DNA from: Paraburkholderia nodosa
GTDB taxonomy: Bacteria > Pseudomonadota > Gammaproteobacteria > Burkholderiales > Burkholderiaceae
Length of the DNA stretch: 64,000 nt
Reading direction: 5' to 3'
Assembly: GCF_001718195.1 (NCBI RefSeq)
Contig: NZ_MCNV01000002.1
Span: 310,001 to 374,000, forward strand
Shown in pieces: positions 53,157 to 61,213 of the stretch; within the stretch, counting starts at the first letter, position 1, and the number at the start of each line of letters is the position of its first letter. The notes under the pieces are model-generated. The model did not search any database, was not told the DNA's origin, and was given only the letters and a program-made list of their open reading frames with translations. Both the position numbers and the translations under genes were made by a program.

Positions 53157-55073
53157 ATGTTCAACAACCGGATTCGCGCAGCATGGCTGGGTCTTTTCGT
53201 CGCCGCCATTGCGCCCGCCAGTCATGCGCAATACACGACCGACTGGCTCGCCAACAGCTTTGGCACGCTCGTCGCACACGTCGGTAACGGCGCGCGCTCG
53301 ATGTGGGTCGCGCCCGAGGGTGTCATCTATACGTCATCGCGCTGGGACGAAAACGCGGGCGGGGTCGCGCGCTATCAGAACGGCGAAACGCTCGGCACCA
53401 TCGGCGCGCACGACGAGTTCCAGGGCAGTGCGATCACGGGCAACGCGACGTCGATCTTCGTCGCGCTCGGTTATAGCCGGGCGTACGGCAGCGGATCGGT
53501 AGGCCGCTACAACCGAAGCTCGAACACGCGCGAGCTTCGCATTGCCGTGAGCACCTGGACCGGCATCCAGAACGCGGATGTGATTACCGGTCTTGCGACA
53601 GCGGGCACACTCCTCTACGCCAGCGACTACTACGGCAACCGCGTGCGGGTCTACACGACCGACGGCGTCTGGCAGCGCGACATCGGCGTCCAGCAACCCG
53701 GCGCACTCGCAATCGACGGTGCAGGCAACGTCTGGGTCGCGCGCGAAAACGCAGGTGTAGTCGCACAGTTCAGCCCAGCCGGCACGCCGATGAGCACGAT
53801 CCAGATGGCCGCTGGCGCCCGGCCCTCTGCACTCTATTTCGACGCACCGACGAACCGGCTACTGGTTGGCGACGAGGGGCCCGACATGAACATCAAGTGT
53901 TATGCCCTGACCGGCATGCCGGCGCTGGTCGGCACGCTCGGCGTGCAGGGCGGCTATCTGGACACCACGACGGGCATCAAGGGGCAGGTCGGCGACAAGC
54001 GCTTCACGCGCGTCGTCGGTATCGGCAAGGATGCAGCGGGCAATCTGTATGTGCTCAATAACGCATGGGGCGGCGACTGGGACCTCGGCCGCAACGGCAG
54101 CACCGACATTCATTCGTACAACTCATCGGGCACGCTGCAGTGGACTTTGCAAGCGCTCAATTTCGAGGCGATCGCGGCGCCCGACCCGGCAACCGATGGC
54201 GCGGACTTCTACAGCGGGAACACCATCTACACGGGTACAGCAGGCGGCGCGTTCGTAGCGAATACGATCGATCCGTTCAGCTGGCCGGCCGACCCGCGCC
54301 TGAACATGAACGACTATCAGCGCGGCCAGTTGTTCGGGCAACTCGTGGTGGTGGGCGGCAACCGCATTCTCGTCGCCTCCGGGCAGAATCCCGACACCTT
54401 TAACTTCTTTCATTTCCAGCCGTCGAGCGGGTACATTGCCATTCCCGACGGGTCCATTCCCGGTAAGGCGTTCAATACGAATACGAAGGTGACGGGCGGC
54501 TTCGCGATCGACGGCAATGGCGACGTCTGGGCCGGGCTCGACCGAACCAACCAGATCTACCATTACCCGCTGACCGGCTTCGACGCGAACGGCAAGCCAT
54601 CATGGGGCGCCGCCAGCACGATCCAGATCCCGCGAACCGTGCGCCCGCTCACGCGCATCATTTATCAGTCGGACAGCGACACGATGATCCTCGCGCAGGG
54701 CATTGCGGGAAGCTGGGACTGGACAGCCATGAACGGGCACATCGAGATCTATCACGGCTGGAAAGCGGGCAACACGAGCGCGCCGAGCCCGGTGATCGAT
54801 CTCACGAGCGCGAATCCGAAATCGATCGCGGCAGCGGGCCACTACCTGTTCGTCGGCTACGTGCATACGGTGCCGAATATCGACGTGTTCGACCTGAACA
54901 CCGGCAGTCTCGTCACGACCTTGACGAACTCGAACCCGACGGCGATGGATGTCGGCAACGACGTGGATTCGATGTATGGCATTCGCGCATACCTGCGCTC
55001 GACCGGCGAGTACGTCGTCACGAAAGACAACTACAACGGATCGAGCGTCGTGGTCTATCGCTGGCACCCGTAA
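53157..55073 (+). CDS. Secreted NHL/SMP-30-type beta-propeller protein
   Basis: This 638-residue protein has a signal peptide ending S-H-A at about residue 25. The mature chain shows repeated propeller-blade phrases: G-A-L-A-I-D-G-A-G-N-V-W-V-A-R, G-I-G-K-D-A-A-G-N-L-Y-V-L, G-G-F-A-I-D-G-N-G-D-V-W-A-G-L, as in NHL/SGL beta-propellers. No enzyme residues are assignable; such proteins bind ligands or partners outside the membrane. The ATG at 53157 follows GGGAGGCCCAGGC, and the signal peptide supports that start over the longer frame. It stands alone; the repeat-rich secreted protein follows 487 bases later. Confidence 0.8.
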   Translation: MFNNRIRAAWLGLFVAAIAPASHAQYTTDWLANSFGTLVAHVGNGARSMWVAPEGVIYTSSRWDENAGGVARYQNGETLGTIGAHDEFQGSAITGNATSIFVALGYSRAYGSGSVGRYNRSSNTRELRIAVSTWTGIQNADVITGLATAGTLLYASDYYGNRVRVYTTDGVWQRDIGVQQPGALAIDGAGNVWVARENAGVVAQFSPAGTPMSTIQMAAGARPSALYFDAPTNRLLVGDEGPDMNIKCYALTGMPALVGTLGVQGGYLDTTTGIKGQVGDKRFTRVVGIGKDAAGNLYVLNNAWGGDWDLGRNGSTDIHSYNSSGTLQWTLQALNFEAIAAPDPATDGADFYSGNTIYTGTAGGAFVANTIDPFSWPADPRLNMNDYQRGQLFGQLVVVGGNRILVASGQNPDTFNFFHFQPSSGYIAIPDGSIPGKAFNTNTKVTGGFAIDGNGDVWAGLDRTNQIYHYPLTGFDANGKPSWGAASTIQIPRTVRPLTRIIYQSDSDTMILAQGIAGSWDWTAMNGHIEIYHGWKAGNTSAPSPVIDLTSANPKSIAAAGHYLFVGYVHTVPNIDVFDLNTGSLVTTLTNSNPTAMDVGNDVDSMYGIRAYLRSTGEYVVTKDNYNGSSVVVYRWHP

Positions 55074-55559
55074 CGCCTGTTCTGGAACGCAATTAGCGTG
55101 GTTGCACGGTCTCACGACCCCGCTCTGATCTGCGCGCGGCCGATTTCTCGCTTAATTGAAAGCGTTTATTGAAAGCGCTTTGTTTGGCCGAACCAACGCC
55201 ATTCGCTAGCATTTCTTCGCCAACCTGGCCCATCCCAGCTGCCAGCCCGGACAATCCACCTACAGGCGACGTCGTTTACCGAGTCTTCAAGGCATATGAA
55301 TGGTATTGATTCGTCATGCGAATCAAGTCAGCGAAGGCGCAGCTTTCTAATCGCCGTATTCTGCAGCGATACATCATTGCGTTCCGCTAATGAGAAGCGA
55401 AGTCGCAACGAAGATAGTTCTTCTGAACCATGCCGACGACACGCACCGGGGGAGCGCGTCGAGGTACATCGCTTGCGCGCCTGTTGAACAACGCGCGGAG
55501 CGGTTTTGCGCGGGCAAGTCGGGCGTTTTAAGTGGCTTGCACGAGAAATAGGGGGAACG
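55074..55559. other. Gene-free region between the two secreted-protein genes
   Basis: 486 bases with no convincing gene. It holds a 13-base direct repeat with a palindrome (55156-55181) and a perfect hairpin TTGATTC-N7-GAATCAA at 55306-55326. A 63-codon frame at 55296-55487 is rejected. GGGGGAACG just before 55560 is the ribosome site of the downstream gene. Confidence 0.55.
55156..55181. promoter_or_regulatory. Direct repeat ending in AAAGCGCTTT
   Basis: TTGAAAGCGTTTA (55156-55168) and TTGAAAGCGCTTT (55169-55181) are adjacent near-copies. The second contains the perfect palindrome AAAGCGCTTT, like a LacI-family operator core. No LacI-type gene is in the window. Confidence 0.45.
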
Positions 55560-56606
55560 ATGAACCGATCAACGAAGCAGACCGTGGTATGGGTGCTCGC
55601 TTTGGCCCTGTCGGGTGCGGCTTATGGTGCGGCCGGCGGTAATGGCGGGGGAAACGGCGGCGGTAATGGTGGAGGCAACGGCGGCGGCAATGGCGGCGGC
55701 AACGGCGGTGGCGCAGGAGCCGGTGCTGGTGCGGGCGGTGGCCACGGCTCCGGGTCCGGGTCAGGTTCGGGCTCGGGCTCGGGCTCTGGGTCAAGTTCAG
55801 GCTCTGGTTCGAGTTCGGGCTCAGGCAGCTCCGGTGCAGGCAGCTCCGGTGCAGGCAGCTCCGGTGCAGGCAGCTCCGGTGCAGGCAGCTCCGGTGCAGG
55901 CAGTTCCGGCGCAGGCAGTTCCGGTGCAGGCAGTTCCGGTGCAGGCAGCTCCGGCGCAGGCAGCTCCGGCGCAGGCAGCTCCGGCGCAGGCAGTTCCGGT
56001 GGCAGTAGCGCCGGCGGAAGTAGCGCCGGTGCAGGCGGCGGTAGCTCGAGTGCGGGTAGCTCTTCAGGTAGCGCAAGCGCAGGCGGCCCGGGTGGACCTT
56101 TGGGCCGCGGCTCACCACGCATGAGTGCGGCGACGGCCATGGTCGAAATCGTGCCGCCTCCTCCGCCGGCGCCGATCGTAAACGCGCCGGTTACCAATGC
56201 ATATAACCCACCGCCGCACGCGCCCTATTCGGATTATCGTCCGAATGCGTTGGTGATACCCACTCCAGCCAGGACCGACAATGCCCCGCCACCGAGTGTG
56301 ACTACGTCGATCCGAGGCACAACCACCCCGGCACCCAGTGCGCCGGTTGCGAACTACGCGCCGCCGCAGAGCGTACCGCGTCCACCTCCCGTTTCCGTCG
56401 CAAGGCCGGCTGCCGAGCCGGTTGCAAACGATTACGGTCCGCCAGGCGTGTCCGGCACGGGCAGCGGCGCGCGCCACGGCGCCGGTCCTGCTGGGGCTGC
56501 GAACCACTCTGGCTCGCCGGGCGTAGGCGGCACGACCAAAGCGGGCTTCGCGGTAGACACAGGCGGGTACGAACCACCGATCCTGACGCCGACGAGCACG
56601 CCTTGA
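55560..56606 (+). CDS. Secreted Gly/Ser/Ala-rich repeat protein
   Basis: This 348-residue protein has an N-terminal signal peptide (K-Q-T-V-V-W-V-L-A-L-A-L-S-G-A-A-Y-G-A). The mature part begins with a Gly/Asn run (G-N-G-G repeated), then Gly/Ser runs, then eleven copies of the pentapeptide S-S-G-A-G, then a Pro-rich C-terminal half (about 200-348) with P-P-P-P and A-P-I-V-N-A-P. No domain is recognised. It may be a cell-surface or extracellular structural protein. The low-complexity part is the translated 15-bp repeat at 55831-55995. The start follows GGGGGAACG. Confidence 0.7.
   Translation: MNRSTKQTVVWVLALALSGAAYGAAGGNGGGNGGGNGGGNGGGNGGGNGGGAGAGAGAGGGHGSGSGSGSGSGSGSGSSSGSGSSSGSGSSGAGSSGAGSSGAGSSGAGSSGAGSSGAGSSGAGSSGAGSSGAGSSGAGSSGAGSSGGSSAGGSSAGAGGGSSSAGSSSGSASAGGPGGPLGRGSPRMSAATAMVEIVPPPPPAPIVNAPVTNAYNPPPHAPYSDYRPNALVIPTPARTDNAPPPSVTTSIRGTTTPAPSAPVANYAPPQSVPRPPPVSVARPAAEPVANDYGPPGVSGTGSGARHGAGPAGAANHSGSPGVGGTTKAGFAVDTGGYEPPILTPTSTP
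55831..55995 (+). repeat. Eleven 15-bp tandem repeats (in frame)
   Basis: The unit CCGG(T/C)GCAGGCAG(C/T)T occurs eleven times without gaps, differing only in T/C positions. Each copy adds five residues, so copy-number change keeps the reading frame. The T/C drift between copies shows they are not all identical by recent duplication. Confidence 0.95.
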
Positions 56607-56646
56607 TCGTATTCATGCTCTGCCGGGACAGTTCGCATGGGTCTCG

Positions 56647-56965
56647 GTGACGAATCGCCGTGCCGTGGTTGACGGCATGGCGTCCGGCTTCGGCCCAAGC
56701 AGCGCGATGCTGCTGCGGGCGATGCCCTACTACATCAACGAATTCCCGGTACGGCCACGCCGACTTCTACGCCGATCACCGGCACCTGGAAGCGTCCGTC
56801 ATCCTGCCCGGCGCGCAACGTTATTTGACCGTATGGGACGGGGTGGAGATCGCGACGAGGCGTTCGGCGCGAATCGCGATCCGGTTCGAGAGTCTGGAGA
56901 CCGAGGACAATTTCAACGATCTTTACAGATTGATCGTCCAGACGATGCCCAAAGCGCAAACCTGA
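56647..56965 (+). pseudogene. Frameshifted small gene, possibly inactive
   Basis: Two adjoining frames look like one split gene. The first (from GTG 56647) gives M-T-N-R-R-A-V-V...M-P-Y-Y-I-N-E-F-P-V. The second resumes about base 56750 as R-Y-G-H-A-D-F-Y-A-D-H-R-H-L-E-A-S-V and runs in plausible protein style to the stop at 56965. A one-base change near 56748 would join them. No family match is recognised. It could be a real frameshift, an assembly error or a chance pair of frames. Confidence 0.4.
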
Positions 56966-57199
56966 ACGACCTCACCGGCCTGCGCACCGTGGATTGCCGC
57001 CCATTCGACCTTGCCGACGCTCGATCGAGACCCGGGGCTCGCGCGAAAAAGGCCTATGCAAGCGGATTACACGAATTCACGACAACGTGGCGAGCCCTGC
57101 GGCAAACAACCGCACCCCAAACGCCAGACGGCGTTGGGCCGTGCAATCGGTCCGCGTCGTACACTGTGCGTTTCGACGCTCGTAGCCCGGAACGCCGTC

Positions 57200-57961
57200 G
57201 TGCCCATTCACTATCTGCGCAGTTTCACCTCTGTCGAACGCACCGAGCAGGCCAACCTGCGGCTTGGCCGTGCACTGGCCTGGGTCGCAGGCGCCATCAA
57301 TGCCGGCGGGTTCCTCGCCGTTGGGCAATACACGTCGCATATGTCGGGCATCGTCTCGTCGCTTGCCGACAGCACCGCGCTTGGCGATAGCGGCATCGCG
57401 TTGTCCGCCATCAGTTCCATCCTTGCCTTTGCGAGTGGCGCCGCGACTTCCGCCATTCTGATCAACTGGGGGCGCCGCCGTTGCGCGCGCAGCGTCTATG
57501 CGCTGCCGCTCCTGCTCGAAGCCGCCCTGCTCCTTTGCTTCGCCGCGCTCGGCGCGAATCTCGGCATCCATCGCGTTCTCTTCGTGCCGCTGACGGTGGC
57601 CGTGCTCTGTTACATCATGGGCGTGCAGAACGCCATGATCACGAAAATCTCGCACGCCGAAATCCGTACGACGCATGTGACCGGCATCGTGACAGATCTG
57701 GGAATCGAACTTGGGAAGGCGCTCTACTGGAACTGGGGCGTGCCGTCCTCGGCGTCGCATCACGTGGCGGCGGACATGCAGCGGGTACGCGTACTCGGCT
57801 CCCTGCTCGGCATGTTTTTGCTTGGCGGAACGCTGGGCGCAGTGGCTTTCCGGTATTTTGGATTTGCCGCGGGCGTTCCCTTGTCGATGGTGCTGGTGAT
57901 TCTCGCGAGCGTCCCGGTTACCGACGATTTGCGCCGCCTGCCACTGCGCGATCTTTTTTGA
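57200..57961 (+). CDS. DUF1275 (YoaK-like) membrane protein
   Basis: This 253-residue protein has about six or seven membrane helices. DUF1275 features are A-G-A-I-N-A-G-G-F-L-A-V-G-Q-Y-T-S-H-M-S-G (about residue 35), G-V-Q-N-A-M-I-T-K-I-S and the T-H-V-T-G-I-V-T-D-L-G-I-E-L-G segment. No transport substrate is established for this family. The start is uncertain: GTG 57200 gives the usual N-terminus, while the frame extends to 57011. It follows the likely broken gene on the same strand and faces the H-NS-like gene. Confidence 0.88.
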   Translation: MPIHYLRSFTSVERTEQANLRLGRALAWVAGAINAGGFLAVGQYTSHMSGIVSSLADSTALGDSGIALSAISSILAFASGAATSAILINWGRRRCARSVYALPLLLEAALLLCFAALGANLGIHRVLFVPLTVAVLCYIMGVQNAMITKISHAEIRTTHVTGIVTDLGIELGKALYWNWGVPSSASHHVAADMQRVRVLGSLLGMFLLGGTLGAVAFRYFGFAAGVPLSMVLVILASVPVTDDLRRLPLRDLF

Positions 57962-57998
57962 GGAATACGTCGGTCGCCGGCGGCAGATACCGGGCAAT

Positions 57999-58295
57999 TC
58001 ATTCGCTTATCAGAAACCTGTCGCGATTCTTCGCGTCCTTGATCCAGTTCGGCGCGCGTCCTCTGCCGGACCAGGTCGCACCGCTTGCGGGATCGCGATA
58101 TTTCGGGGGCGCCGCGCTATGCGAAAGCCCCGACCTGCCGCGACGACTACCAAATATGTCTTGCTGCGTGTACCCGAATTCGGCCACCTTTGCGCGGATA
58201 TCGGCGAGAACCGTCTCGAACTCCTGCTGACGGGCGACGGTCGCCTGACGCTCGAGTTCCGCGAGTTGCGCCTTCAGTTCCTTGTACGTTGCCAC
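57999..58295 (-). CDS. H-NS-like nucleoid protein
   Basis: This 98-residue protein has an N-terminal coiled-coil oligomerisation part (Y-K-E-L-K-A-Q-L-A-E-L-E-R-Q) and a C-terminal DNA-binding motif Y-R-D-P-A-S-G-A-T-W-S-G-R-G-R-A-P-N-W-I, the AT-hook-like T-W-x-G-x-G-R-x-P core shared by H-NS and BphA-type proteins. It binds and silences AT-rich, often horizontally acquired DNA. GTG 58295 follows AGGAGACGATTC, the best ribosome site; an ATG at 58322 is an alternative. It is shorter than E. coli H-NS (137 residues) but typical of Burkholderiales copies. Confidence 0.93.
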   Translation of the reverse strand: MATYKELKAQLAELERQATVARQQEFETVLADIRAKVAEFGYTQQDIFGSRRGRSGLSHSAAPPKYRDPASGATWSGRGRAPNWIKDAKNRDRFLISE

Positions 58296-58413
58296 GAATC
58301 GTCTCCTGCGCGTGGACACCATTCGCTAATCATAGTGGCTTTCGCTCACACCGCCTTCCAACGTGATCGCAAGGCATTCGCGGCAGCGACAGCAAACTCA
58401 CGCAGCAGATCGC

Positions 58414-58743
58414 TCAGGCCGTGACGAAGACAATTGCCCCCGCATCGGCAACCTGGGCGAACAACCGCACGAAACGATAGCTTTGCGCCTGGATAGTCAG
58501 TTCGTTGAGCCCGGAGCGCGTGCCTTCCAGTATCGCGCGAGCCACCGGCTCCGGAATCGCGCCGAGGTGCGCCCAGTCTTCCGGCAGCAGCGCGGGATCG
58601 CCCAGATAGACCTCGCTTTTCCCGCCAGGCGTTCGAACGAGAATCAGGCTTCCTCCCTTGTCGAGTGCAATTTCCAGGTACTCGGACAAGGTTGCCAATG
58701 CCTCTGTGTCGACATCGCGGGCGGCATGTGAATTCGAAGTCAT
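58414..58743 (-). CDS. Small uncharacterised protein
   Basis: This 109-residue soluble protein belongs to no family I recognise. It has a helix (T-E-A-L-A-T-L-S-E-Y-L-E-I-A-L), strands (G-S-L-I-L-V-R-T-P-G-G-K-S-E-V-Y) and a closing Y-R-F-V-R-L-F-A-Q-V-A-D-A-G-A-I-V-F-V. The ATG at 58743 lacks a strong ribosome site; the frame is open to 58824. It sits in a run of small minus-strand genes between the H-NS-like and DnaJ-domain genes. Confidence 0.6.
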   Translation of the reverse strand: MTSNSHAARDVDTEALATLSEYLEIALDKGGSLILVRTPGGKSEVYLGDPALLPEDWAHLGAIPEPVARAILEGTRSGLNELTIQAQSYRFVRLFAQVADAGAIVFVTA

Positions 58744-58826
58744 AGGGTGGCCACGCTGAGTAGTATGTCGATCACTATCGTACCCCCGCTCCTGCCTGTT
58801 CGGCGCATTTTGACAGCGGCACACGT

Positions 58827-59420
58827 TCAGGGATGTAACCCGAACATACCGTGCCAGATCGCACTAAAGAGGTTCGCGTGACGACGATCGTCGGACTTTT
58901 GCGATTCCTCGTCGCCTGCGCCGTGCGATGAAGACGGCGGCACGGCTTCTTCCGGCGCGCCGGCATTGCGCGGCGCGGCGCTGTCCGCCTGACGCGACAG
59001 GTGCAGTGCGATAGCGCCGTCGGCAATGCGCCCGGCGAGTCGGGAATCGCAATCACTGGCGAGCAGTGCGCCGAATACGACGTCGCGGTTGTAGCCCTGC
59101 TCCGCGAAGCGCATGGCCACGCTCACGTGCCGCGCATAGGCCTCCTGACGCGCCGCCTCCTGCAAGCGCGCCTCTTCTTCCCGCTCGCGGGCCATACGCC
59201 CCATCTCCTTGGCATAGACTGCGTCATAGACGCTGCGCTGCGCCGGATCGGAAAGAATCGCATAAGCCTCCTTGATCTCCTGGAACTGCGCATGCGCAGC
59301 GGCTTCGCGTCCCATATTACGGTCGGGATGCGCTTTCATCGCGGCCCTGCGGTAGGCCCGCTTGATTTCCGCGTCGCTCGCGTCGTCGCTTACGCCCAGC
59401 AAGTCATACAACGTCGCCAT
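58827..59420 (-). CDS. DnaJ-domain (J-domain) protein
   Basis: This encodes 197 residues. The J-domain spans about residues 3-68, with H-P-D at 31-33 (A-M-K-A-H-P-D-R-N), the core that stimulates Hsp70 (DnaK) ATPase. It continues with [11 protein letters not shown]. The C-terminal part is unlike DnaJ: charged, coil-rich, ending H-G-M-F-G-L-H-P, with no zinc-finger Cys repeats. It is therefore a specialised cochaperone of unknown client. The ATG at 59420 has no strong ribosome site. Confidence 0.92.
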   Translation of the reverse strand: MATLYDLLGVSDDASDAEIKRAYRRAAMKAHPDRNMGREAAAHAQFQEIKEAYAILSDPAQRSVYDAVYAKEMGRMAREREEEARLQEAARQEAYARHVSVAMRFAEQGYNRDVVFGALLASDCDSRLAGRIADGAIALHLSRQADSAAPRNAGAPEEAVPPSSSHGAGDEESQKSDDRRHANLFSAIWHGMFGLHP

Positions 59421-59585
59421 GGCTCGCACAAATGGAAGTGAGATGCGGTCGATCGTAGCATGTCGTCCGCGGACGCACCGCGCGTGCGATGACGATCGCC
59501 AGCCGGCAACCGATCAATTGTCCTAAGCAAACGAGCCGCGGATATCGAAATCCGCCCGCGCCGCCAGCGCGCAGCACCCGGGTTC

Positions 59586-59744
59586 TCAGCGTCGAACCCG
59601 GGTCCAGCGACACCACTCGTGGTGATCGAGATTGCGCAGCAAATCGGCCCTGCGCCGTTCGCGCCGATAGTGAGCGGCGACACCAACTGCGGCTATTACG
59701 AGCACGATCGTGCCGGCAGCCATACCCAGCCAGGACTGGTCCAC
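59586..59744 (-). CDS. Small single-span membrane protein
   Basis: This 52-residue protein has one hydrophobic helix (M-A-A-G-T-I-V-L-V-I-A-A-V-G-V-A-A) followed by a basic, Arg-rich tail (Y-R-R-E-R-R-R-A-D-L), so the tail should face the cytoplasm. The start is GTG 59744, preceded by GAGGAGGCTGAC, a strong ribosome site. It is too short for any family call but well formed for a small membrane protein. An open frame extends to 59795. Confidence 0.65.
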   Translation of the reverse strand: MDQSWLGMAAGTIVLVIAAVGVAAHYRRERRRADLLRNLDHHEWCRWTRVRR

Positions 59745-59844
59745 GTCAGCCTCCTCGGATCCATGCGGATCGCAACCCAATTGTGAGCAACGCACTCTGA
59801 ATATAGCCCGTCCGTGTGACAGACTATGCGGTCTCGACCGCCAA

Positions 59845-60042
59845 TCAGCGCACTCGGGCGACCGCTCTCAGGAGCGCATCGCCTTGAGGCGTCACGCGGG
59901 GCGTAGGGAAGCCGGATTCGGGCGTATCGACGATGACGAGGTGCAGATCGCGAAGCGCACCGAGCTCCTCCCGGTCGGGCTCGATCCGCCCTGGTGCGTT
60001 CTTTATCAGCATCAACGTGGCAAGTTCGTGGGGGCTCAACAT
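59845..60042 (-). CDS. Small uncharacterised protein
   Basis: This 65-residue protein begins M-L-S-P-H-E-L-A-T-L-M-L-I-K, with a helix-turn style start and P-T-P-R-V-T-P-Q-G-D-A-L-L-R near the end, loosely like a winged-helix fragment. The ATG follows GGGAGGGAATAAC, a strong ribosome site. No family is recognised. It lies between the small membrane protein and the phasin gene, all on the minus strand, but the gaps (100 and 53 bases) do not prove one operon. Confidence 0.65.
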   Translation of the reverse strand: MLSPHELATLMLIKNAPGRIEPDREELGALRDLHLVIVDTPESGFPTPRVTPQGDALLRAVARVR

Positions 60043-60095
60043 GTTATTCCCTCCCGCTTGATCCTGTTTTGATCACGCTTCTTCGCGACTGCGAG

Positions 60096-60389
60096 CTACC
60101 GCAGTTTCTCCGCAGTCTCCGAAGCAATGTCCATGCATGCGCGCGTGTACCCGGCCGCCTGTGAAGCAACCCACGGCAATAGCTCGACCTGGTTGCGGAC
60201 GAATTGCTCGGGCGTCTGGACGGACAACATGCCTTCGAAGTGCTGTTGCGAACCAGCGAATATCGACCTGCAAGTCGCGAGATTCAGGCGTGAGAGTTCA
60301 CAAACACCACCGAATAGATGACCGGTCAACGTAGTCAACTTTACGGCCCACGATTCGCTTCCCGCCGCCGCGAATTTTTGATTAGACAT
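60096..60389 (-). CDS. Phasin-family protein
   Basis: This 97-residue protein has the phasin pattern: an amphipathic helical stretch, Q-T-P-E-Q-F-V-R-N-Q-V-E-L-L-P-W-V-A, and a closing A-C-M-D-I-A-S-E-T-A-E-K-L. Phasins coat polyhydroxyalkanoate granules and control their size, which fits the bdhA/adc operon elsewhere in the window. It is shorter than PhaP1-type phasins (about 180 residues) but similar to small Burkholderiales phasins. The ATG at 60389 follows AGAGGTTAAATTAGT. Confidence 0.85.
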   Translation of the reverse strand: MSNQKFAAAGSESWAVKLTTLTGHLFGGVCELSRLNLATCRSIFAGSQQHFEGMLSVQTPEQFVRNQVELLPWVASQAAGYTRACMDIASETAEKLR

Positions 60390-60765
60390 ACTAATTTAAC
60401 CTCTGTGCATTTCATTAATCGTTATGTCTGCATCGACCGCGTTTGAAGTATGGCTTTTCAACGCAATTGGCATTGCCCGTGCGGAAGTGAATGCCGGAGT
60501 CGAACTAGAGCCTTGATTCTAACTTTGTTAAATCCGTCTCATGAATGCTAGTTGAGTCAGGAGTTTCCCCAATTCATTACGCAGATGCGCCCGTTGACTT
60601 GTCAGCCTGGATCTCGGCCAGTCAGACAAGAACAGACGAACCACGGGTGTCGCGCAGTCAGATGACGCAAGACGTCAAACAAGATACGGCTTGCGATGAG
60701 GATTCATCGCAAGCGCGATTGTGAGTGCGGCGCTGTTGCGCCCTCAAACAACGGGAGCGGGAATA
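60390..60765. other. Gene-free region between the SOS-box gene and the phasin gene
   Basis: 376 bases with no convincing gene. The side next to the phasin start is AT-rich and probably carries its promoter. It holds a small dyad TGACG-N5-CGTCA at 60663-60677 and a strong hairpin at 60689-60714, close to the end of the 60766-61050 gene. Confidence 0.55.
60689..60714 (-). terminator. Perfect 11-bp hairpin downstream of the SOS-box gene
   Basis: GCTTGCGATGA (60689-60699) pairs with TCATCGCAAGC (60704-60714) around a four-base loop, 52 bases past the stop of the minus-strand gene. No T-run follows, so it may be a weak terminator or a 3'-end hairpin. Confidence 0.55.
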
Positions 60766-61050
60766 TCAATGCGCGGCGACTTTCACCGCATTGCGTCGCG
60801 CAAGCAGTTCGCGTATGCGCGCCAGATGCAGATCGCCAACGGCCGTATGAACCGGCTCGACCTTGCGGGCACGACGCGCAGCAGGTGGCCATGCACCGAG
60901 GTATCGGCACAGCGCGGAAACGAACGGCCGCTTCCCTCCGCCAGCAAGTCGCCGGGTCGCAGCGGCGACCCGATCCGCCCCTACATTTGCCACCAGCCAT
61001 TCAAACGCCTGACGGTCTTCGTCATTCACAATGCGAATTAGCGATTCCAT
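60766..61050 (-). CDS. LexA-box-controlled uncharacterised small protein
   Basis: This encodes 94 residues. The N-terminal part (M-E-S-L-I-R-I-V-N-D-E-D-R-Q-A-F-E-W-L-V) is acidic and helical. The middle A-G-G-G-K-R-P-F-V-S-A-L-C-R-Y-L-G-A is basic and could form a helix-turn-helix. The end H-L-A-R-I-R-E-L-L-A-R-R is basic and helical. No family is assigned. ATG 61050 follows AGTAGGAGCGTCGC. A perfect-arm LexA box lies 27 bases upstream over the -10 region, so it is predicted to be DNA-damage inducible. A small DNA- or protein-binding SOS effector is possible but unproven. Confidence 0.75.
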   Translation of the reverse strand: MESLIRIVNDEDRQAFEWLVANVGADRVAAATRRLAGGGKRPFVSALCRYLGAWPPAARRARKVEPVHTAVGDLHLARIRELLARRNAVKVAAH

Positions 61051-61076
61051 GCGACGCTCCTACTGGACGTAAACAC

Positions 61077-61098
61077 ATACTGTGAATTTATACAGTAT
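61077..61098 (-). promoter_or_regulatory. LexA/SOS box
   Basis: ATACTGT-(8 bases)-ACAGTAT has perfect seven-base arms and contains the consensus CTGT-N8-ACAG at 61080-61095 with an AT-rich core (GAATTTAT). On the minus strand the -10 candidate TATAAA falls inside it, 15 bases after a TTGCGC -35 candidate. It sits 27 bases upstream of ATG 61050. Confidence 0.9.
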
Positions 61099-61213
61099 TT
61101 TGCGTCAGCGCAAGCCAAGTTTGAACTGGCTCCGGGGAGCGTTCGCATGGGGAAGGACAGATCGGGAGTCGCCTTCCAAGGGCGTTGCCTCGGGTGGAAG
61201 CGCGGGCGGGGCA

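Noticed and set aside
55296..55487. 63-codon plus-strand frame
   Set aside because: No ribosome site and no protein-like pattern.
55831..55995. CRISPR-like array
   Set aside because: The repeats are 15 bases, contiguous without spacers, in frame and translated; no cas genes.
55622..56197. 191-codon minus-strand Pro/Glu/Leu-rich frame
   Set aside because: Exact antisense of the Gly/Ser repeat region; the plus strand has the signal peptide and ribosome site.
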